Assembly: GCA_949358305.1 (NCBI GenBank)
Contig: OX442319.1
Span: 992,001 to 1,056,000, forward strand
Direction of reading: 5' to 3'
DNA from: Strigamia acuminata
Taxonomy: Eukaryota; Arthropoda; Chilopoda; Geophilomorpha; Linotaeniidae
Length of the DNA stretch: 64,000 bases
Shown here: positions 1 to 11,951 of the stretch, one piece after another
Layout: each line of letters opens with the position of its first letter
Numbering within the stretch: the first letter of the stretch is position 1
Made by a program: the position numbers and the translations under genes
Notes under the pieces: generated by a model
Seen by the model: only the letters and a program-made list of their open reading frames with translations
Database searches by the model: none
What the model was told of the DNA's origin: nothing

Positions 1-1
1 G

Positions 2-475
2 CCAGTGGTTGCACCAAAAACCTTCACACCGGACGTCTCGTGGAATAAGTTGTTCAAGCAGCATTTAGCTGAGATTTATGACACGTGGTTGGCCGGCGAC
101 AGTGACAAAGAGCGGACAACGGGAGGAAATTTGAAGGCTCCGTCAAAAGCTCTGCTGACTGAATGGGTCAAGACTGCTTGGGGCAGAATTGTGTGTGCTT
201 TGATCAAAAAAATCGTTTAATCGTGCGGACAAACCACAGCAATCGATGGAAGCGAGGATCACTTGATCCACTGCCTGAAATCGGACCAAGCTTGTGCTCC
301 AGCGAAGCAGATGTTCCAAGACTCGAGAGAAGATGGATCTACCGGTACTTTCGATACGCAGGAAGAGGATGATGAGGAAGAGAACGAAGCAAACGAGATA
401 TTCATCGATAGCGAAAATGAAGATGGTGACGAAGATGCAAACTGTGTTGACGACGAAGCTTTTGATTTGGAATCA
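2..475 (+). pseudogene. pogo/Tigger-like transposase, 3' fragment
   Basis: C-terminal end of a DDE transposase of the pogo/Tigger type, cut by the window start. The frame opening at base 2 reads into a segment ending PSKALLTEWVKTAW, typical of the end of the DDE domain. It then hits a stop at about 218-220 and resumes in the same frame with AIDGSEDHLIHCLK at about 272, followed by an acidic tail rich in Asp and Glu. Around the stop, the A-run at about 205-212 looks one base long and a later run one base short, so two compensating indels probably made the stop. That indel reading is inference. The gene is dead. A second pogo-like fragment lies at 24.7 kb, so the family has been active here. 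The family call rests on motif recall; a protein search against DDE_1 would settle it. Confidence 0.7.
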
Positions 476-489
476 TTGAAACTTCGCAT

Positions 490-956
490 GCGCACGTTTC
501 CTTCGAGCATCTGGCTTCTTCGGTTCGATCTTCTTGCGTTCCTCCTTTCTTGCCTGGGTTTCATACAGACATTTTCCTCGCATTAAAAATGAAACATTGG
601 GTTATTTGCAGTCGTTTGCCATGTGCCCGGGTTTGTTACAGTTGCAACACTTTCTGGTATCTGTGCGCTCCTCAAATTTCTTCTACTTATCGACTTTGTC
701 CAAGATGTCAGTACTTCCTTCGTTCTGGGTTTCGCGCGTTCTCAGCATTTTTCGTGCTTCTTGTTAACAGCGTTTTGTTCGCTTTAATCCCCTCGGCTGT
801 GGCGTCAAATTCGTCTCGTAATTCACGTAATACAACATGGTTAGCTTGGGCCGCCGGTATATCTGCTCCGTACAACGCGCTTCTGGTTCGAAGCGCCTCA
901 AATCGGTTGAAGTATTGGTCGATCGCTTCGCTCGTGGTCATTTTAAAGTATGACAA
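490..956 (-). pseudogene. Ty1/copia-like gag fragment with zinc knuckle
   Basis: On the minus strand, 956 to 708 encodes a gag-type helical segment (ANHVVLRELRDEFDATAEGI) of the UBN2/copia gag class. In another frame, 649 to 608 encodes a CX2CX4HX4C zinc knuckle (CCNCNKPGHMANDC). It is followed by a stop and then Lys/Arg-rich codons to about 490. In copia-like elements gag binds and packages the RNA. At least one frameshift separates the two blocks, so this is a relic. It lies directly against the acidic tail of the pogo relic on the opposite strand. Confidence 0.65.
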
Positions 957-984
957 CTCGTATATACATTAATATTCTAAGTCT

Positions 985-1071
985 GTTGTATCGATCACCA
1001 TGTTCTTCTCAATGTTGTATCGATCACCATGTTCTTCTCAATGTTGTATCGATCACCATATTCTTCTCAAT
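985..1071. repeat. 29-bp tandem repeat, 3 copies
   Basis: Three head-to-tail copies (985-1013, 1014-1042, 1043-1071) of a unit containing TATCGATCACCATGTTCTTC. The third copy differs at one position. No gene overlaps it. Confidence 0.9.
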
Positions 1072-1170
1072 TAATTCCCAAAGAACTTTCACGTTTGTCG
1101 TCGTCGTATCGTAATTCTTGTTCGTCGGTGAGTGTCCCAATTAACACTCCTCTTGCCACATTGTTGTCTT

Positions 1171-1260
1171 TTCGTCATTCCTTCCATGTTTTTTTCATCT
1201 TTTTGCCACTCTTTCCACGTTTTTTCGTCTTTTTGCCACTCTTTCCACGTTTTTTCGTCT
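1171..1260. repeat. 30-bp tandem repeat, about 3 copies
   Basis: Copies at 1201-1230 and 1231-1260 are identical, with a degenerate copy at 1171-1200. The unit contains TTTTGCCACTCTTTCCACGT. It ends a few bases before the left terminus of the mariner-like element. The repetitive minus-strand reading frame across it is an artefact. Confidence 0.9.
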
Positions 1261-1268
1261 ACATCGTA

Positions 1269-2495
1269 CCGGGTGGCCCACAGAAAACCGGCCCCATAAT
1301 ATTCGCCAAATATTCTTTTATTTTTTTTAATTGGGCCCAAATAAAATAAAAATAAAAATAAAAAAGTATGCCGTACAAATTAATTGTTTCAAGTTTAATA
1401 TTTTGTTTGAAAAAATATTTAACATTATAACATTATAACAGCGTCAATTTCAAAGTGTTCAAAGTGCTCGCCTGCAGCAGCTATGCATAGTTGCGTCCGG
1501 CGAAACATGTTAAGTAAAACATTTCTCAATACAGCAACTGGAATGTTGGTAATATCTTGTCGTATGTTGGTCTTCAACTCTTGCAATGTTTGTGGGTTAT
1601 TTTTGTAGACTCTTTCCTTGAGAAATCCCCAAGGGAAAAAATCGCACAGGAATAGGTCTGGTGAGTGAGGTGGCCACAGATCTTTACTGATTGTTCTGTC
1701 GTTCGTAAAATCTCTGTGAATTCGAGTAAGTGACCGATCAGATATGTGGCATGTTGTTCCGTCTTGTTGGAAGAAGCCTTAAGAAAGTTCTTCCGCAGTT
1801 AACTGGCTTAAAAATTCTTCGTACAGGTGTAAATAGATGTCTGTATTAACAATCTCCCCGAAAAATATTGGACCGATAATCCGGTTATCAGAAACTGCAC
1901 ACCAAACACCAATTTTCAAATCATGAAGTGGTTTCTGGCGGGACTCATGACAAATGAAACCATGCTTCATCAGTTGAAATGAAGAGAAATGGGTCGAGGA
2001 TTCCATCGAAAATGGTCTTTAAGAGCCACTCAAGTAATTAACACGTTTTCTCTTGTTAAGATCTTTTAATTCATGAACACCATTCACACGATAGGGTTTC
2101 ATACGTAATCCATTAAGTACGCACTGGCAGGAAGCTCAGGAAATTCCTATCTGCTGAGCTAATCGTCGTGTTGAAGTGTTAGACCTTCTTTCAATGAGGT
2201 TGGCTATGTCAGTGATCATTTCGGGGGTTCGTAAAATGAGTGGTTTTATTCTCTTCACATTGAGGATAGATCCTTTTGTACGCCACTTTTTTACTAAATT
2301 TTGGATTGTTGATTTCGCAGGAACATTATAATGAGCATACTTTACTTCAAATTGTGGACGAACCATTTGTATTGATGTTTATTGATGATATATTCGCTCA
2401 CAATGAAAACACGCTGTTCTATGGAATACAGCATGATTCATGTTCAGGGCCACACATACACACATTTTCGGACCCGTTTTATGTGGGCCACCCGG
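1269..2495 (-). mobile_element. mariner-like element with TA target duplication
   Basis: The left end CCGGGTGGCCCACAGAAAAC and right end GTTTTATGTGGGCCACCCGG are inverted repeats, flanked by TA at 1267-1268 and 2496-2497, the target duplication of the Tc1/mariner superfamily. The element is about 1.23 kb and holds a decayed transposase on the minus strand. The same terminus recurs on the larger non-coding element at 60.8 kb, which this family may therefore have mobilised in trans. Confidence 0.85.
1425..2434 (-). pseudogene. mariner-like transposase, frameshifted
   Basis: Nearly full-length relic of a Tc1/mariner transposase, the enzyme that cuts the element out and inserts it at TA. The start chosen is the ATG at 2434 (reads MLYSIEQRVFIVSEY). 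After a frameshift near 2350 comes the helix-turn-helix region (NVPAKSTIQNLVKKW, then STRRLAQQIGIS at about 2150). The catalytic core follows at 2006-1779 (IGVWCAVSDNRIIGPIFFGE). After a stop near 1780, the third-Asp block reads WPPHSPDLFLCDFFPWGF at about 1660-1605, and the C-terminus ends with a stop at 1425-1427. Several frame breaks make it non-functional. Its order and length match an intact transposase of about 340 residues. Confidence 0.8.
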
Positions 2496-2863
2496 TAGTT
2501 GGCGTCTCCTTTAATTCCACGTTTGGGTTTCTTTTCTTCAATCACATGTTCGCATGTTTCTTTCTCGTAAGGCAGCTTTGACACGTTTAGACCACAAGTA
2601 GTTACCATCGTTAAACAACTCTATCTTGTGAATTTTTGTGGAAGTCATCTTTATCGTTTCGTAAACACTTGCGTTTTACAGTATTTTTGAATTTTAGATT
2701 TTCGTCTTTTACTCCTTCGAATTTCCCGCTTCGTTTCTGGACTAGTAATGGTCTTTAATAATCGTAGTGGATGGATTTTTAACAATCCATCTGCTATCAC
2801 TTGTTGGAAATCACAGGATCAAAACAAAACATGTTGCAATGGTTAAAAGATTAGATTAGAGAT

Positions 2864-3218
2864 TAGATGCATTCAATTCCAAATTTCTAGATCAGATTCT
2901 AAAAACTTAATTAAAAAATCAGTTTTTAACTTTGAACGAGTTAAAAACCGATTCCCCGTTCGAAAAAAAAATAATAATAATAATTTAAATATACTTGCAG
3001 TTTTGCAACGTGCTTTCACCGCCGATCTATTAAATTTCAAAATGGCCGCCAGAAAAACAAGTTGAAATCGGGTAGATATCCAAAGAATCCACCCCACACA
3101 TGGATTATGAGAATCGGTTTTCAAGAATCCAAGTCTAAAAAATGACGCATTTTGCATCATTTCCGCCAGGGTAAATCGAGAGAATCCGTTTTTTAAATTT
3201 TAAATTGAACGCACCTAA
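2864..3218. mobile_element. short inverted-repeat element, TAGRTGCRTTC ends
   Basis: The left end reads TAGATGCATTCAATT, and the right end, reverse-complemented, reads TAGGTGCGTTCAATT. The interior is AT-rich and non-coding. A similar terminus bounds the element at 35.3-35.7 kb, so this looks like a small non-autonomous family. I could not see a clear target duplication. Confidence 0.5.
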
Positions 3219-3660
3219 TTTACCTTCAGAATTTTTTTAAACAGCTCAAATTCTTTGATATACAATGATAACCAAGGAGCACATAAATTAGTTCCAAATC
3301 CTGTGTTACACTTGAGAATGAAACACATCGACATACGTCATCATTTTGTATGCGAAACTTAAGAGCGTTGGAATATCAAGATCAAATTGCTCAAAACCGA
3401 TAATATGATGGCCAATGTTTTGAGGAAGGGTTTTTTTTAAACCCAAGCACAAACAATTCATAACTGAGTTCAGATTGAAAGAAATTAATTAGTGCAAGAA
3501 AACAAACCTTCAGGAAAGTATTGGAATTAAACGTTTGTTCATTTTGTTTGACCGCCAAATGAACGTTTCACCTGCGTATTGTGTATTGTAGCATCATTCA
3601 TTCAGGAACGAGTGCAATGTTCAGTTTAAACTATAAAAGATGTTTGAGTTTTGAATAAAC

Positions 3661-3962
3661 CAGGGGTCGGTAAGTAATTTTAAGCGGGGACCAGTTACTA
3701 TTGAAAATTTTTATTGAGGTCCAGAAAAAAACCGAAGAAAACGGAAAAAACACTTAAAAACCAAATAAACTCCCCAATAAACACACACAACCCCAAAAAT
3801 ACCAATAAAACCAAAAAAACATGAAAAAAACAAGAAAAGAAAAAAAAACACCGAAAAACCAAAGAAACCGAGAGAAAAACTTTGCTTAAACATCACCGCG
3901 GTCCAAGTTTCAACCTTCCGTGATCCGGATACTGACCGCAGTCCGCCTGTTGCCGACCGCTG
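3661..3962. mobile_element. hAT-type MITE, 8-bp target duplication (7/8)
   Basis: Begins CAGGGGTCGG and ends CCGACCGCTG. The flanks GAATAAAC (3653-3660) and GAGTAAAC (3963-3970) match at 7 of 8 bases, as expected for an old hAT insertion. The interior is A-rich on the plus strand with no coding capacity. Confidence 0.75.
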
Positions 3963-4135
3963 GAGTAAACCATGTCTTTAATACTTGATCATCATCAATT
4001 ATTGTATCGTATTATTCCCAAACCATCAAATTAAAACACTACATATTTTTGCCAGGCTATGCTATAGCCGCAGAGAGCAAGTTCGATTCCTGGTGGGAAA
4101 AACATGGATCCCCTAAAGATGAGTACCCACTACAC

Positions 4136-4880
4136 TAGGGTTTGTTTTCCCACATTTTTAATTCCCGGTTCCCAGTACCAAAATGGCCGGTCCTCCCGGG
4201 AAATCAGTACCATAATTATTTTTGATGATCTTAATTGATTTTTAATCATATTAGGCTTTTTTAAATTGATTTTTCATCATTTTAGGCGTTTTTTGATTGA
4301 TTTTTCATTTCAGGCATTTTTTGATTGATTTTTCATTTCAGGCATTTTTGTTGGATTTTTAATCGTTTTAGATGTTTTTTGATGGATTTTTCTTTGATTT
4401 AGATGTCTAAACAATAAAATATCCTTCATAAAACGTCTAAAACGAAGAAATATCAATCAAAAGACAAAAGCAATGAAATATCCATTAAAAAAACGAATAA
4501 AACGACTAAATATCCATCAAAGGATGTCTAAAATGAAGAAAAACCAATAAAAATGTGTCCAAAATGATGAAAAATAGAGAAGAAAATGTCTGAAATGACG
4601 AAAAATAGAGAAGAAAATGTCTAAAATGATGAAAAATAGACACAAAAATGTCTAAAGTGATTAAATATGTCATGTCGAGATCGACCATGTTCATCATTGC
4701 GACGGTACGATTCGTAAAGTTGCAGTGACAAAGTGGTATCTGTTATTCTGGCCGGAACCGGAGGTACCGGTTATTTTTACAGATTTCCCAGCTCCCAGTT
4801 CTGTAATTTTCCATCCGGTTTCCCGGGAAATCAGTATCCTGGTTTCCCGGGATTACTGATTTCCCGGGTCCGAAACCCTA
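4136..4880. mobile_element. hAT-type MITE (TAGGGTTT ends), perfect 8-bp TSD
   Basis: Starts TAGGGTTTG and ends CGAAACCCTA, with CACTACAC on both sides (4128-4135 and 4881-4888). Subterminal GGTTCCC/CCCGGGAAATCAGTA motifs are shared with the element at 39.05 kb, so the two are one family. The core (about 4210-4680) is a degenerate array of roughly 30-bp units (TGATTTTTCAT-type on the left, AAAATGATGAAAAATAGA-type on the right). No transposase is present. Confidence 0.88.
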
Positions 4881-4975
4881 CACTACACCATGGTATATCC
4901 TGTTGAGCACCGTGTGGTGGACTAGAATAATCAATCAATAATTTTTTTTTAAATTGTGGAATTATAAATTATATA

Positions 4976-5711
4976 CAGGGTGTCCCAAAAGTCTGAACCA
5001 CCCTAAATATTTCGTGAGCAATTGCATCTAGGCCAACTTTGATGAAGCGATCATATAAGAAGTTGGGTGAAAGCAATCCAATAATGTCATCAAATTTGAC
5101 CTTGAAAGCCATTTTCAAGGTCATTCATTTGCTAACTTCTAAACCAATCAGGTTAGAGCAAAATTTCCAAATAGAAAGTTGTAGAGCATGGCCTAAATTA
5201 GTCTAGAACTGTTCTTAAAAAAGTTCTCTCTTACTGAATTTTGAAAAAAAAAGGTTTGAAATGTTAGTCTACTCAGCTTTGTAACCTAAAACTATCATGT
5301 GGAATGTATTTCCAAAATAAATTATTTCCTTTCTTTTGTTTTTCCTCTTTTCCACTTACAAGTATGACCCAATAAAGTGTCCTAATTGAGGATTAGCTTG
5401 GTTGCCTCAATAGTTTTATGTTACAAAGCTGAGTTACAAAGCTGGGTTGACTAACATTTCAAACCTTTTTTAAGAACAGTTCTAGACTAATTAGGTGATG
5501 CTCTAAAACTTTCTAATTGGAAATTTTGCTCTAACCTGATTGGTTTAGAAGTTAGCAAGTGAATGACTTTGAAAATGGCTTTCAAGGTCAAATTTGATGA
5601 CATCATTGGATTGCTCTCACCCAACTTCCTTTATGATCATTTCATCAAAGTTGGCCTAGATGCTATTGCTCACGAAATATTTAGGGTGGTTCAGACTTTT
5701 GGGACACCCTG
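4976..5711. mobile_element. TA-flanked foldback element, long inverted arms
   Basis: The left terminus CAGGGTGTCCCAAAAGTCTG and its inverse at 5692-5711 are flanked by TA (4974-4975, 5712-5713). The arms are inverted copies over roughly 250-300 bp each, separated by a central segment (about 5280-5450) including GACCCAATAAAGTGTCC. The same central segment occurs inside the element at 26.15-26.91 kb. The single-stranded form would fold into one long hairpin. The short reading frame at its right end is arm sequence, not a gene. Confidence 0.88.
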
Positions 5712-5732
5712 TATAATGGCAAATAATATGAT

Positions 5733-6557
5733 GTGTAATTGCTTCTAAAAATTGTCAAAAAGATTTCAATAATAAGTTTTTTACGGTTACAATTATTTAA
5801 AATATTAAAAAAAAAACATACTAAACAATTTTACATCACAAAATTATCACAGATCTGTCTTTAAAAACGTCAAACAAACTTTCACAAATCTCAATTATTT
5901 TACCAGTTAAAAAAACTTGCAATTCAACTTTTTCAAATATTAAATATGATAAGATTCACTATACAATTTTTGATCAAAAATAATCCAAATCATTTTTTTA
6001 AAATCTCAAACAAACTTTCACAAAATTTTAAACAGACTTGCGAGAAATATTAATCAAAAAAAAATTAAAATTTTGTGAAAGTTTGTTCGACATTTTTAAA
6101 AACTAATCTGATAATTTTCTGATCAAAAAATTATTTCATGCATTTTATTTCGAAGTGGCTACGTTCATGTCCGACGTGAACGTATTATTTTCATGATGCG
6201 CTGTGATTGGTTGAGAGATGCATTGAAATACATTGATAAAAATCCTCATTTTGTCAACTTTGCTAAAAACGGATACGGTTAGGTCTGGGGGAGATCAAGG
6301 GGGGGCTACGCCCCTCCTTGTAAGAAAACAAGAAGCTAAAACCTCGAAAACATTGAATTTAAGAAAAATTACGTTGAGGAAGCGAACCGACATGAATAGA
6401 TCTCAGCCAATCACAGCGCGTCATGAAAATAATACGTTCACGTCGGACATGAACGTAGCCACTGCCATTTTATTTGATATTTTAAAAACTTCTGTCAAAA
6501 ATTAAAACTTTCAAGATTTTAAAATTTTTTTTTGATAATTTTTAGAAACAATTACAC
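5733..6557. mobile_element. long inverted-repeat element with a second internal palindrome
   Basis: The ends TGTAATTGCTTCTAAAAATTG (left) and the inverse of TTTTTAGAAACAATTACACG (right) pair. Inside, the block at about 6155-6215 (GGCTACGTTCATGTCCGACG) recurs inverted at about 6400-6463 with near-perfect identity. A GC-rich stretch lies at 6290-6330. It begins just after the 4976-5711 element. The reading frame at 6233-6505 runs through the right arm and is not supported as a gene. Confidence 0.7.
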
Positions 6558-9500
6558 GTTGTAATTTATTTGCTATTTATAGTTTACAAATGCATTATTT
6601 TCAAAAAATTGTCGATTGTTCATCTCTCTATAAGACAGGCTCTCCCCCCCCCCCCTCCCCAGCATTTTGTTGCAACCACCTAGAAATTGACAGATTTTAT
6701 GAAATACCACAGTCCGAACACCTGGCCTCTAACCGGAATGCCGCGCCTAGGTTACCATTTTCTATGTATAAAAGAGTACATAAAGATTCGATCAAAACAG
6801 ATTTAAAAGCGGTTAAATTCGATTTAAATCGATTCTTTTTTGCTATTTGCATTTCCCTTAGCAATTTTGAATGCTAAATCAATGGGAGTTATTCCTGCCA
6901 GTCCTAAATGTGGATAGGAGGTTTAATTCGCAAAAAACAAAAAAAGTGAAATGTACTCTTAAGAGTATAGTTGGTAACCCTAGCCAGGCCACGTAATTAG
7001 CACTGGCTCCATGTGTTCCGGTCTGCCTGTACGTTACCCACTTCTAGAAAATAAAATGCAATTTCATCACATCGAAACTTGACACTAATTGGCAAAACAA
7101 AAAAACCAAACCGGGAATGAAAATTTCGACAAAACAATTTTGTCAATATCTTTCCATCTTAAATTATCAGTTACGTATTACGATACCCCGATATAACGAA
7201 TTCATTATCGTAAAGTTTGTTCATTTGCTATAACGGGGTTGGATTATAATCGACCAAACCAGGACACAGATTAATCTGTGAACCAGGTTACATACAGTAC
7301 GCTTTTAGGGGTAGGGAATAAGGATTCAAATCCCAACTTACCGTTATTGGAGAATGGTCTGTCCGAAGTTATCAATTGATCAGTTAGTCAATTTTTGAGT
7401 TTTTTATAATTTCAAACTTTACAATTAAATTCATAAAAAATAAAATATATAGACACCTTTCACTAGGCATTTTTTCAAAATGGCCGCTAGTGAGCACGGA
7501 ATCAACAGAAAGAATTATTTCCAAAATGGCTGACCCCCGACTACCCGACACGACGAGTCGTCGAGGTGAAGGCAGCCATTTTGGCAGTTGATTTTGACCC
7601 AACTAACGTGTTATCATTTAGATTAATTTATTAGTTTTGTAAAAAATAAAAACGAACAAAATATCAATCCGGATGAAAACAATCGACGAGCAACTAAACA
7701 TTTCCTTCAAAATAAAATGATAGCTAAGGGATCGACTACTTCGGTCACGAAATGCAGGTATAACTAAGCGATAACCAAAAGAGTAATTTTCCTTCACGTG
7801 CAAAACGAAAAACATAAAATAGGCAGAATAGAAAAATTCCAGGTTTTCAAACTATTGATCAGACAATTCCAAGAACACTAAAGTACAATTTATCCCAGTA
7901 CAAACAAAATGATATACCAAAGTCGTTGATGCCGTGTTGTGATTGGCTAGGCCATTTTTGCCAAGCACGAAAAGAAAGATCTCATTTCTAACACGATTCG
8001 ACGTCAAAATCCGCAATTCAGTACCGCATTAAAATTCATAGATATTTTAGTCAGAATGAGTAAAAAATGATATTTCAGAAAAGTACTCATTAGCCTCGAC
8101 CACTCACAATCAATCCTTAAATAGTTTTGGCTAAGGACAAATAAAGGGAATAAGAAAAGCAAGGAAGCGCTAGTGCGAATACATCCGTTCCGTTCCGTTC
8201 CGTTCCGTTCCGTTCCGTGTGCCAAACTCAAAACGGCACTTTTTTTCGTCAGAAACACATGCGCGGAAATAATCACCGACACCGAGTAAACCTAACCTCG
8301 TTTAAACCCTTTAAACCCTTACATGCCGTTAAGCGCTTCCTCCATTTTCCGATCCACCCTTATGTCGCCATTTGTTGTTGTGAGATTGTGTGACATCACA
8401 ACACGAGACAAGGTAGAAGAGAAGAGAGGAGAAGAAAGAGAGGAGCAAAATCTCACGTCTTTTGCACATTTTCGTCGTGTATTTGCAACGAAATGTTATA
8501 CACAACATCGAATGCAACATGTTTTGGCGGCCATTTACATTTCTAACGTCACGTCAGGACTATCAGCAAACTACAAAACGAGGGATCGAGTATCACGTGT
8601 TCTAGTATAGTTATGAACATGACATCCGGTCCGGTCCGGTTCAAACCTAAATCTAAACCTACGGAATCAATCACTTCCAGCAATTTGCTTTTTTTTGTCG
8701 TACCAAATTGCCAAGAGTGTTGGAGTTTATTTGCAACCATAAACTGAGTGCAGAATTCTTTACTTTGAATAAGTAAACATGTTCACAACTGTACTGGAAT
8801 TGGTACTTCCTATCCCATGTTTTCGTGCGAGCTGGCTGGCTGGAACGTTTCGAGATTGAATGACGTCGTAATGACGTTCGCCTTCGACAGCAAAATCCAT
8901 TGTTTTAAATACGTATTATTGCAAAGCTCTTTTTTTTCTCGCATGTTGGAACAATAAACATTTTGCTTTAGCTTAAGCGACTGGTGATGTCATTTAACCT
9001 CGCATCACGTAATCGCAGCACGTATCGAACAAAGTATATTTGCTGCTGAACTCTTAGTGTAAAATAATCATTTCTAAAAACCTTTTTTTTTTTATCATTT
9101 CCGGAAAATCTCTCAAGTTACACGTCGAAGACGTGAAAACTGAAAACCATGCACACCAGGAGTAAGTAATCGAGCGAAAATAGGAAAATATGTTTCAGAT
9201 TACTGCCGCGTGATGGCAGCAGGTGCCAGACAGGATATGGACTGTCAACTCGGCTGAAAACTAATTATCTAAACGAAACGAGAATTCAATAAAACATTAG
9301 CGTAAAATATTTTAAGGACATAACTTTGCGTAAAATGTTTCGTTTTATCCTTAATTCCTATTTGAATTCTGTACCGTAACATTGCAATCTGGTTAAACTC
9401 AACTAGAAAATGGTTTACACACGTGCTAAAGTGCATTTACACGCGTCATCTTACAAGTTAGTATTTTACACATGCTTGCTTTATTCTATCTAACTGTTCC

Positions 9501-11110
9501 TTTCAACTTATTTTCTCATTCTAACTATTTTCATAAAATTTGCAAAATGCAAAATGCAATTTTTACATGCACGTTTTTTTTTCTTACCACGAGAAGAGGA
9601 AAAGAAAAAAACATTTTAACATTTTAACCCTTGTATTAGAAATTAAAAATTAAAAACGCACAAAGTAATGCAAACAAAACAAGTTTTCTGAAATAAATTC
9701 GCGAGTCTTTCTTTCCTTCATCCAGTTTTACAATGCTCAAAAGTATAATGTTGTCAATTTTCTCAGAAATTTGTAACAATATCGCTCGCACGCCATTTTG
9801 AATCAAGTATGGCGGCCTCGCCAAGAACTAGTCGGTAATAAATTCGTAGCGTATCAACTGACCTTGTCTTATCTCTCCTCTCTCTCTCGCCGCTGTGTGA
9901 ACGCCCTCTGCAGTGCAGCGATTTCAATAGAATTTACGACGAGAACGGTACTTGTAGAAATGTTTTCTGGTGCATAAAATAAGAAGGAAAAACCGATCTG
10001 ATACCCATGGTTCGCACACGATTGTATTCGAATGCCAACCAATAAAAATTGCCATGCAAATATCAAGTCTCACGTGACCCGAAAGTAGTACCCTAGCAGC
10101 GAATTTCGTGTTCCGCCGCATATTGGTCTAAGACAAATCACGTGATGCCTGCAATTTTTAATGCCCAATCAAAGGAAAACTGTTTTGTTTCCAACCTATT
10201 CCTCGTTTTCGGCCATTTGCTCATCCTCACTTGTTTTAAGCATTTAGGCTTAACTTAGTCTTAAACTTTAGCCTGTTTAATAATTCTTTTTTTTCTTTTT
10301 TTTCTTTTTTTTTTCTCAGTCGCATTGTTTGCATTTTTTGGAAATATAATTAGAATTTGAACGGGTCTGCTCAAACAATCAAAATGATGATTTTCAAATC
10401 AACCCAATACCTACTCATCAGAACTGAAGTCGAGTTATCGTTTGCTCTCGCCTGGTTGTTGCCAGGCTCGGGTTTGGCAGCTTGCTTTGCTTTCAGTTGC
10501 ATAGAAAGAACTATGGCTGACTGTAATCTGTGGCATTTCAATATGGGAGAGATGGGTGTGGGTGGGTGTCGTTGATGTCTAATTTCATGTGATTGTTTAC
10601 GTCATAAGAAATCACGTTAAAATTACGTTTTTTTCTATTCTAATTTTCTGTGGTTCACAATACTACTCTCGATATTTACTTCGATACGCAAAAAAATCGA
10701 CTTTCAGAATCAAGAATCGATTAATTTTCATCGACACGACAAACAAAACTAAAATTGCACTTTTTTGTTAATTTTTTTATTATTTTTTTTTATTTTTTTT
10801 TATAATTTACATTATAAGTTAATCTTATTTAATCCGTACCATATTTGATCAGTATACACCGAAGGAAATCATCTGACCTTGTCCAGAATATAGTTAAAGA
10901 ATGTATCGAATTGTTACAAAACATTGAGTTGTCATAAAAATCGATTATATTTGTCATTTAACTAAAACAGTATATCAATTATGATGGATTATTATCGGCT
11001 AAGTCAAAATAAATATTAATTTTTTGCTGTAACCTTTTGTATCTTTACTTTTTCTGGTCATAACAGTGGCGGATTATCGAAAAAGCACATTGGCATTAGT
11101 TATGTTTAGG
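6558..11110. other. no gene found; AT-rich with CpG-bearing patches
   Basis: About 4.5 kb without convincing coding sequence: the reading frames are short, lack family motifs and have no exon-like partners. It holds a C-run near 6640, a (CCGTT)n array, pyrimidine tracts at 10.27-10.32 kb that look like a splice acceptor but lead into no recognisable exon, and an unusual set of CACGTG hexamers between 7.8 and 10.15 kb. A distant promoter or 5' region cannot be excluded. Confidence 0.6.
8185..8218. repeat. (CCGTT)n microsatellite
   Basis: Nearly seven perfect pentanucleotide units. A minus-strand frame translates it as a Thr-Glu-Arg-Asn-Gly-type repeat, which I regard as an artefact. Confidence 0.95.
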
Positions 11111-11114
11111 TTTA

Positions 11115-11783
11115 GGTTTACAAAGAGACCGCAGGAGTGTGTAATCCATAATTGTTTAATTTTTTTTTAAATAAAGTATTGTTATTACCTAAACAGTCAA
11201 TACTTTCTTTATTTAAATGCACCTCTCTCTTACATTGTTACAAACTGTTACAACAAATGGAATTCTTTACTGTGTGTAGAAACACTACTTTTTATTTTTT
11301 GAGTAAAAAGGCCAATTTTATCATTACACTTGGTGAATAGGCTGCTGGACATGTGACGTGTGACATCATATCTACTCATAATTCATCGTTCATAATTCAC
11401 TATTTATGATGTCACATGTCACATGTCCAGCAGCCTATTCACCAAGTGTAATGATAAAATTGGCCCTTTTACTCAAAAAATAAAAAAGTAGTGTTTCAAC
11501 AGACAGTAAAGAATTATGTGTGTTGTAACTGTTTGTAACAATGTGAGAGAGAGGTTCATTTAAACAAAGAAAGTATTGACTGTTTAGATAATGACAATAC
11601 ACAGGGCTGGACTGGGAACAAATTTATTGCCGGGAAATCTGGGTGTCCGGCCCACAACCACAATTAATGAAGTCGGGACGGGCCACAGCGGCCACGGGCC
11701 AGTTTCAGCACTGACAATACATTATTTTTTTAAAAAATTAAACAATTGTGGATTACACACTCCTGCGGTCTCCTTGTTAGTTT
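11115..11783. mobile_element. palindromic foldback element interrupted by a hAT MITE
   Basis: The left arm (GAGACCGCAGGAGTGTGTAA near 11125) pairs with the right arm (TTACACACTCCTGCGGTCTC near 11752-11771). The inner arms meet around 11370-11400, where GGTGAATAGGCTGCTGGACATG occurs in both orientations. The right arm is split at 11594-11721 by a 112-bp hAT MITE. A related end (GCAGGAGTGTGTAATCC) sits in the gypsy relic near 15451. Confidence 0.8.
11602..11713. mobile_element. 112-bp hAT MITE, perfect 8-bp TSD
   Basis: CAGGGCTGGACTGGG start and CAGCACTG end, with ACAATACA on both sides (11594-11601, 11714-11721). A sister copy at 36819-36914 shares the start, internal AAATCTGG and the end. 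It is too short to encode anything, so it must depend on a hAT transposase elsewhere. Confidence 0.9.
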
Positions 11784-11951
11784 AGGGACCCTCACTTTCG
11801 GTTATATTTTCATTCAATATAACCACTTTTCTTTCGCTTAAAAGGGGTCTACTTTTTCGCCGAAAGGTGCGTCATCTAAAAAAAATTAACTCTGGACATT
11901 CTTATGTCTAAAATTGTAATTTGAAAAATAAAAAATTTCCAAATCATTGTG

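Noticed and set aside
980-1260. CRISPR-like array
   Set aside because: The 29- and 30-bp repeats are contiguous with no spacers, and the genome is eukaryotic.
8323-8610. Plus-strand frame with Arg/Glu-rich middle
   Set aside because: Composition comes from a GA-rich tract; no domain, no splice partner.
10270-10575. Strong polypyrimidine-AG followed by a 72-codon frame
   Set aside because: No conserved motif or partner exon; pyrimidine runs are common in this DNA.
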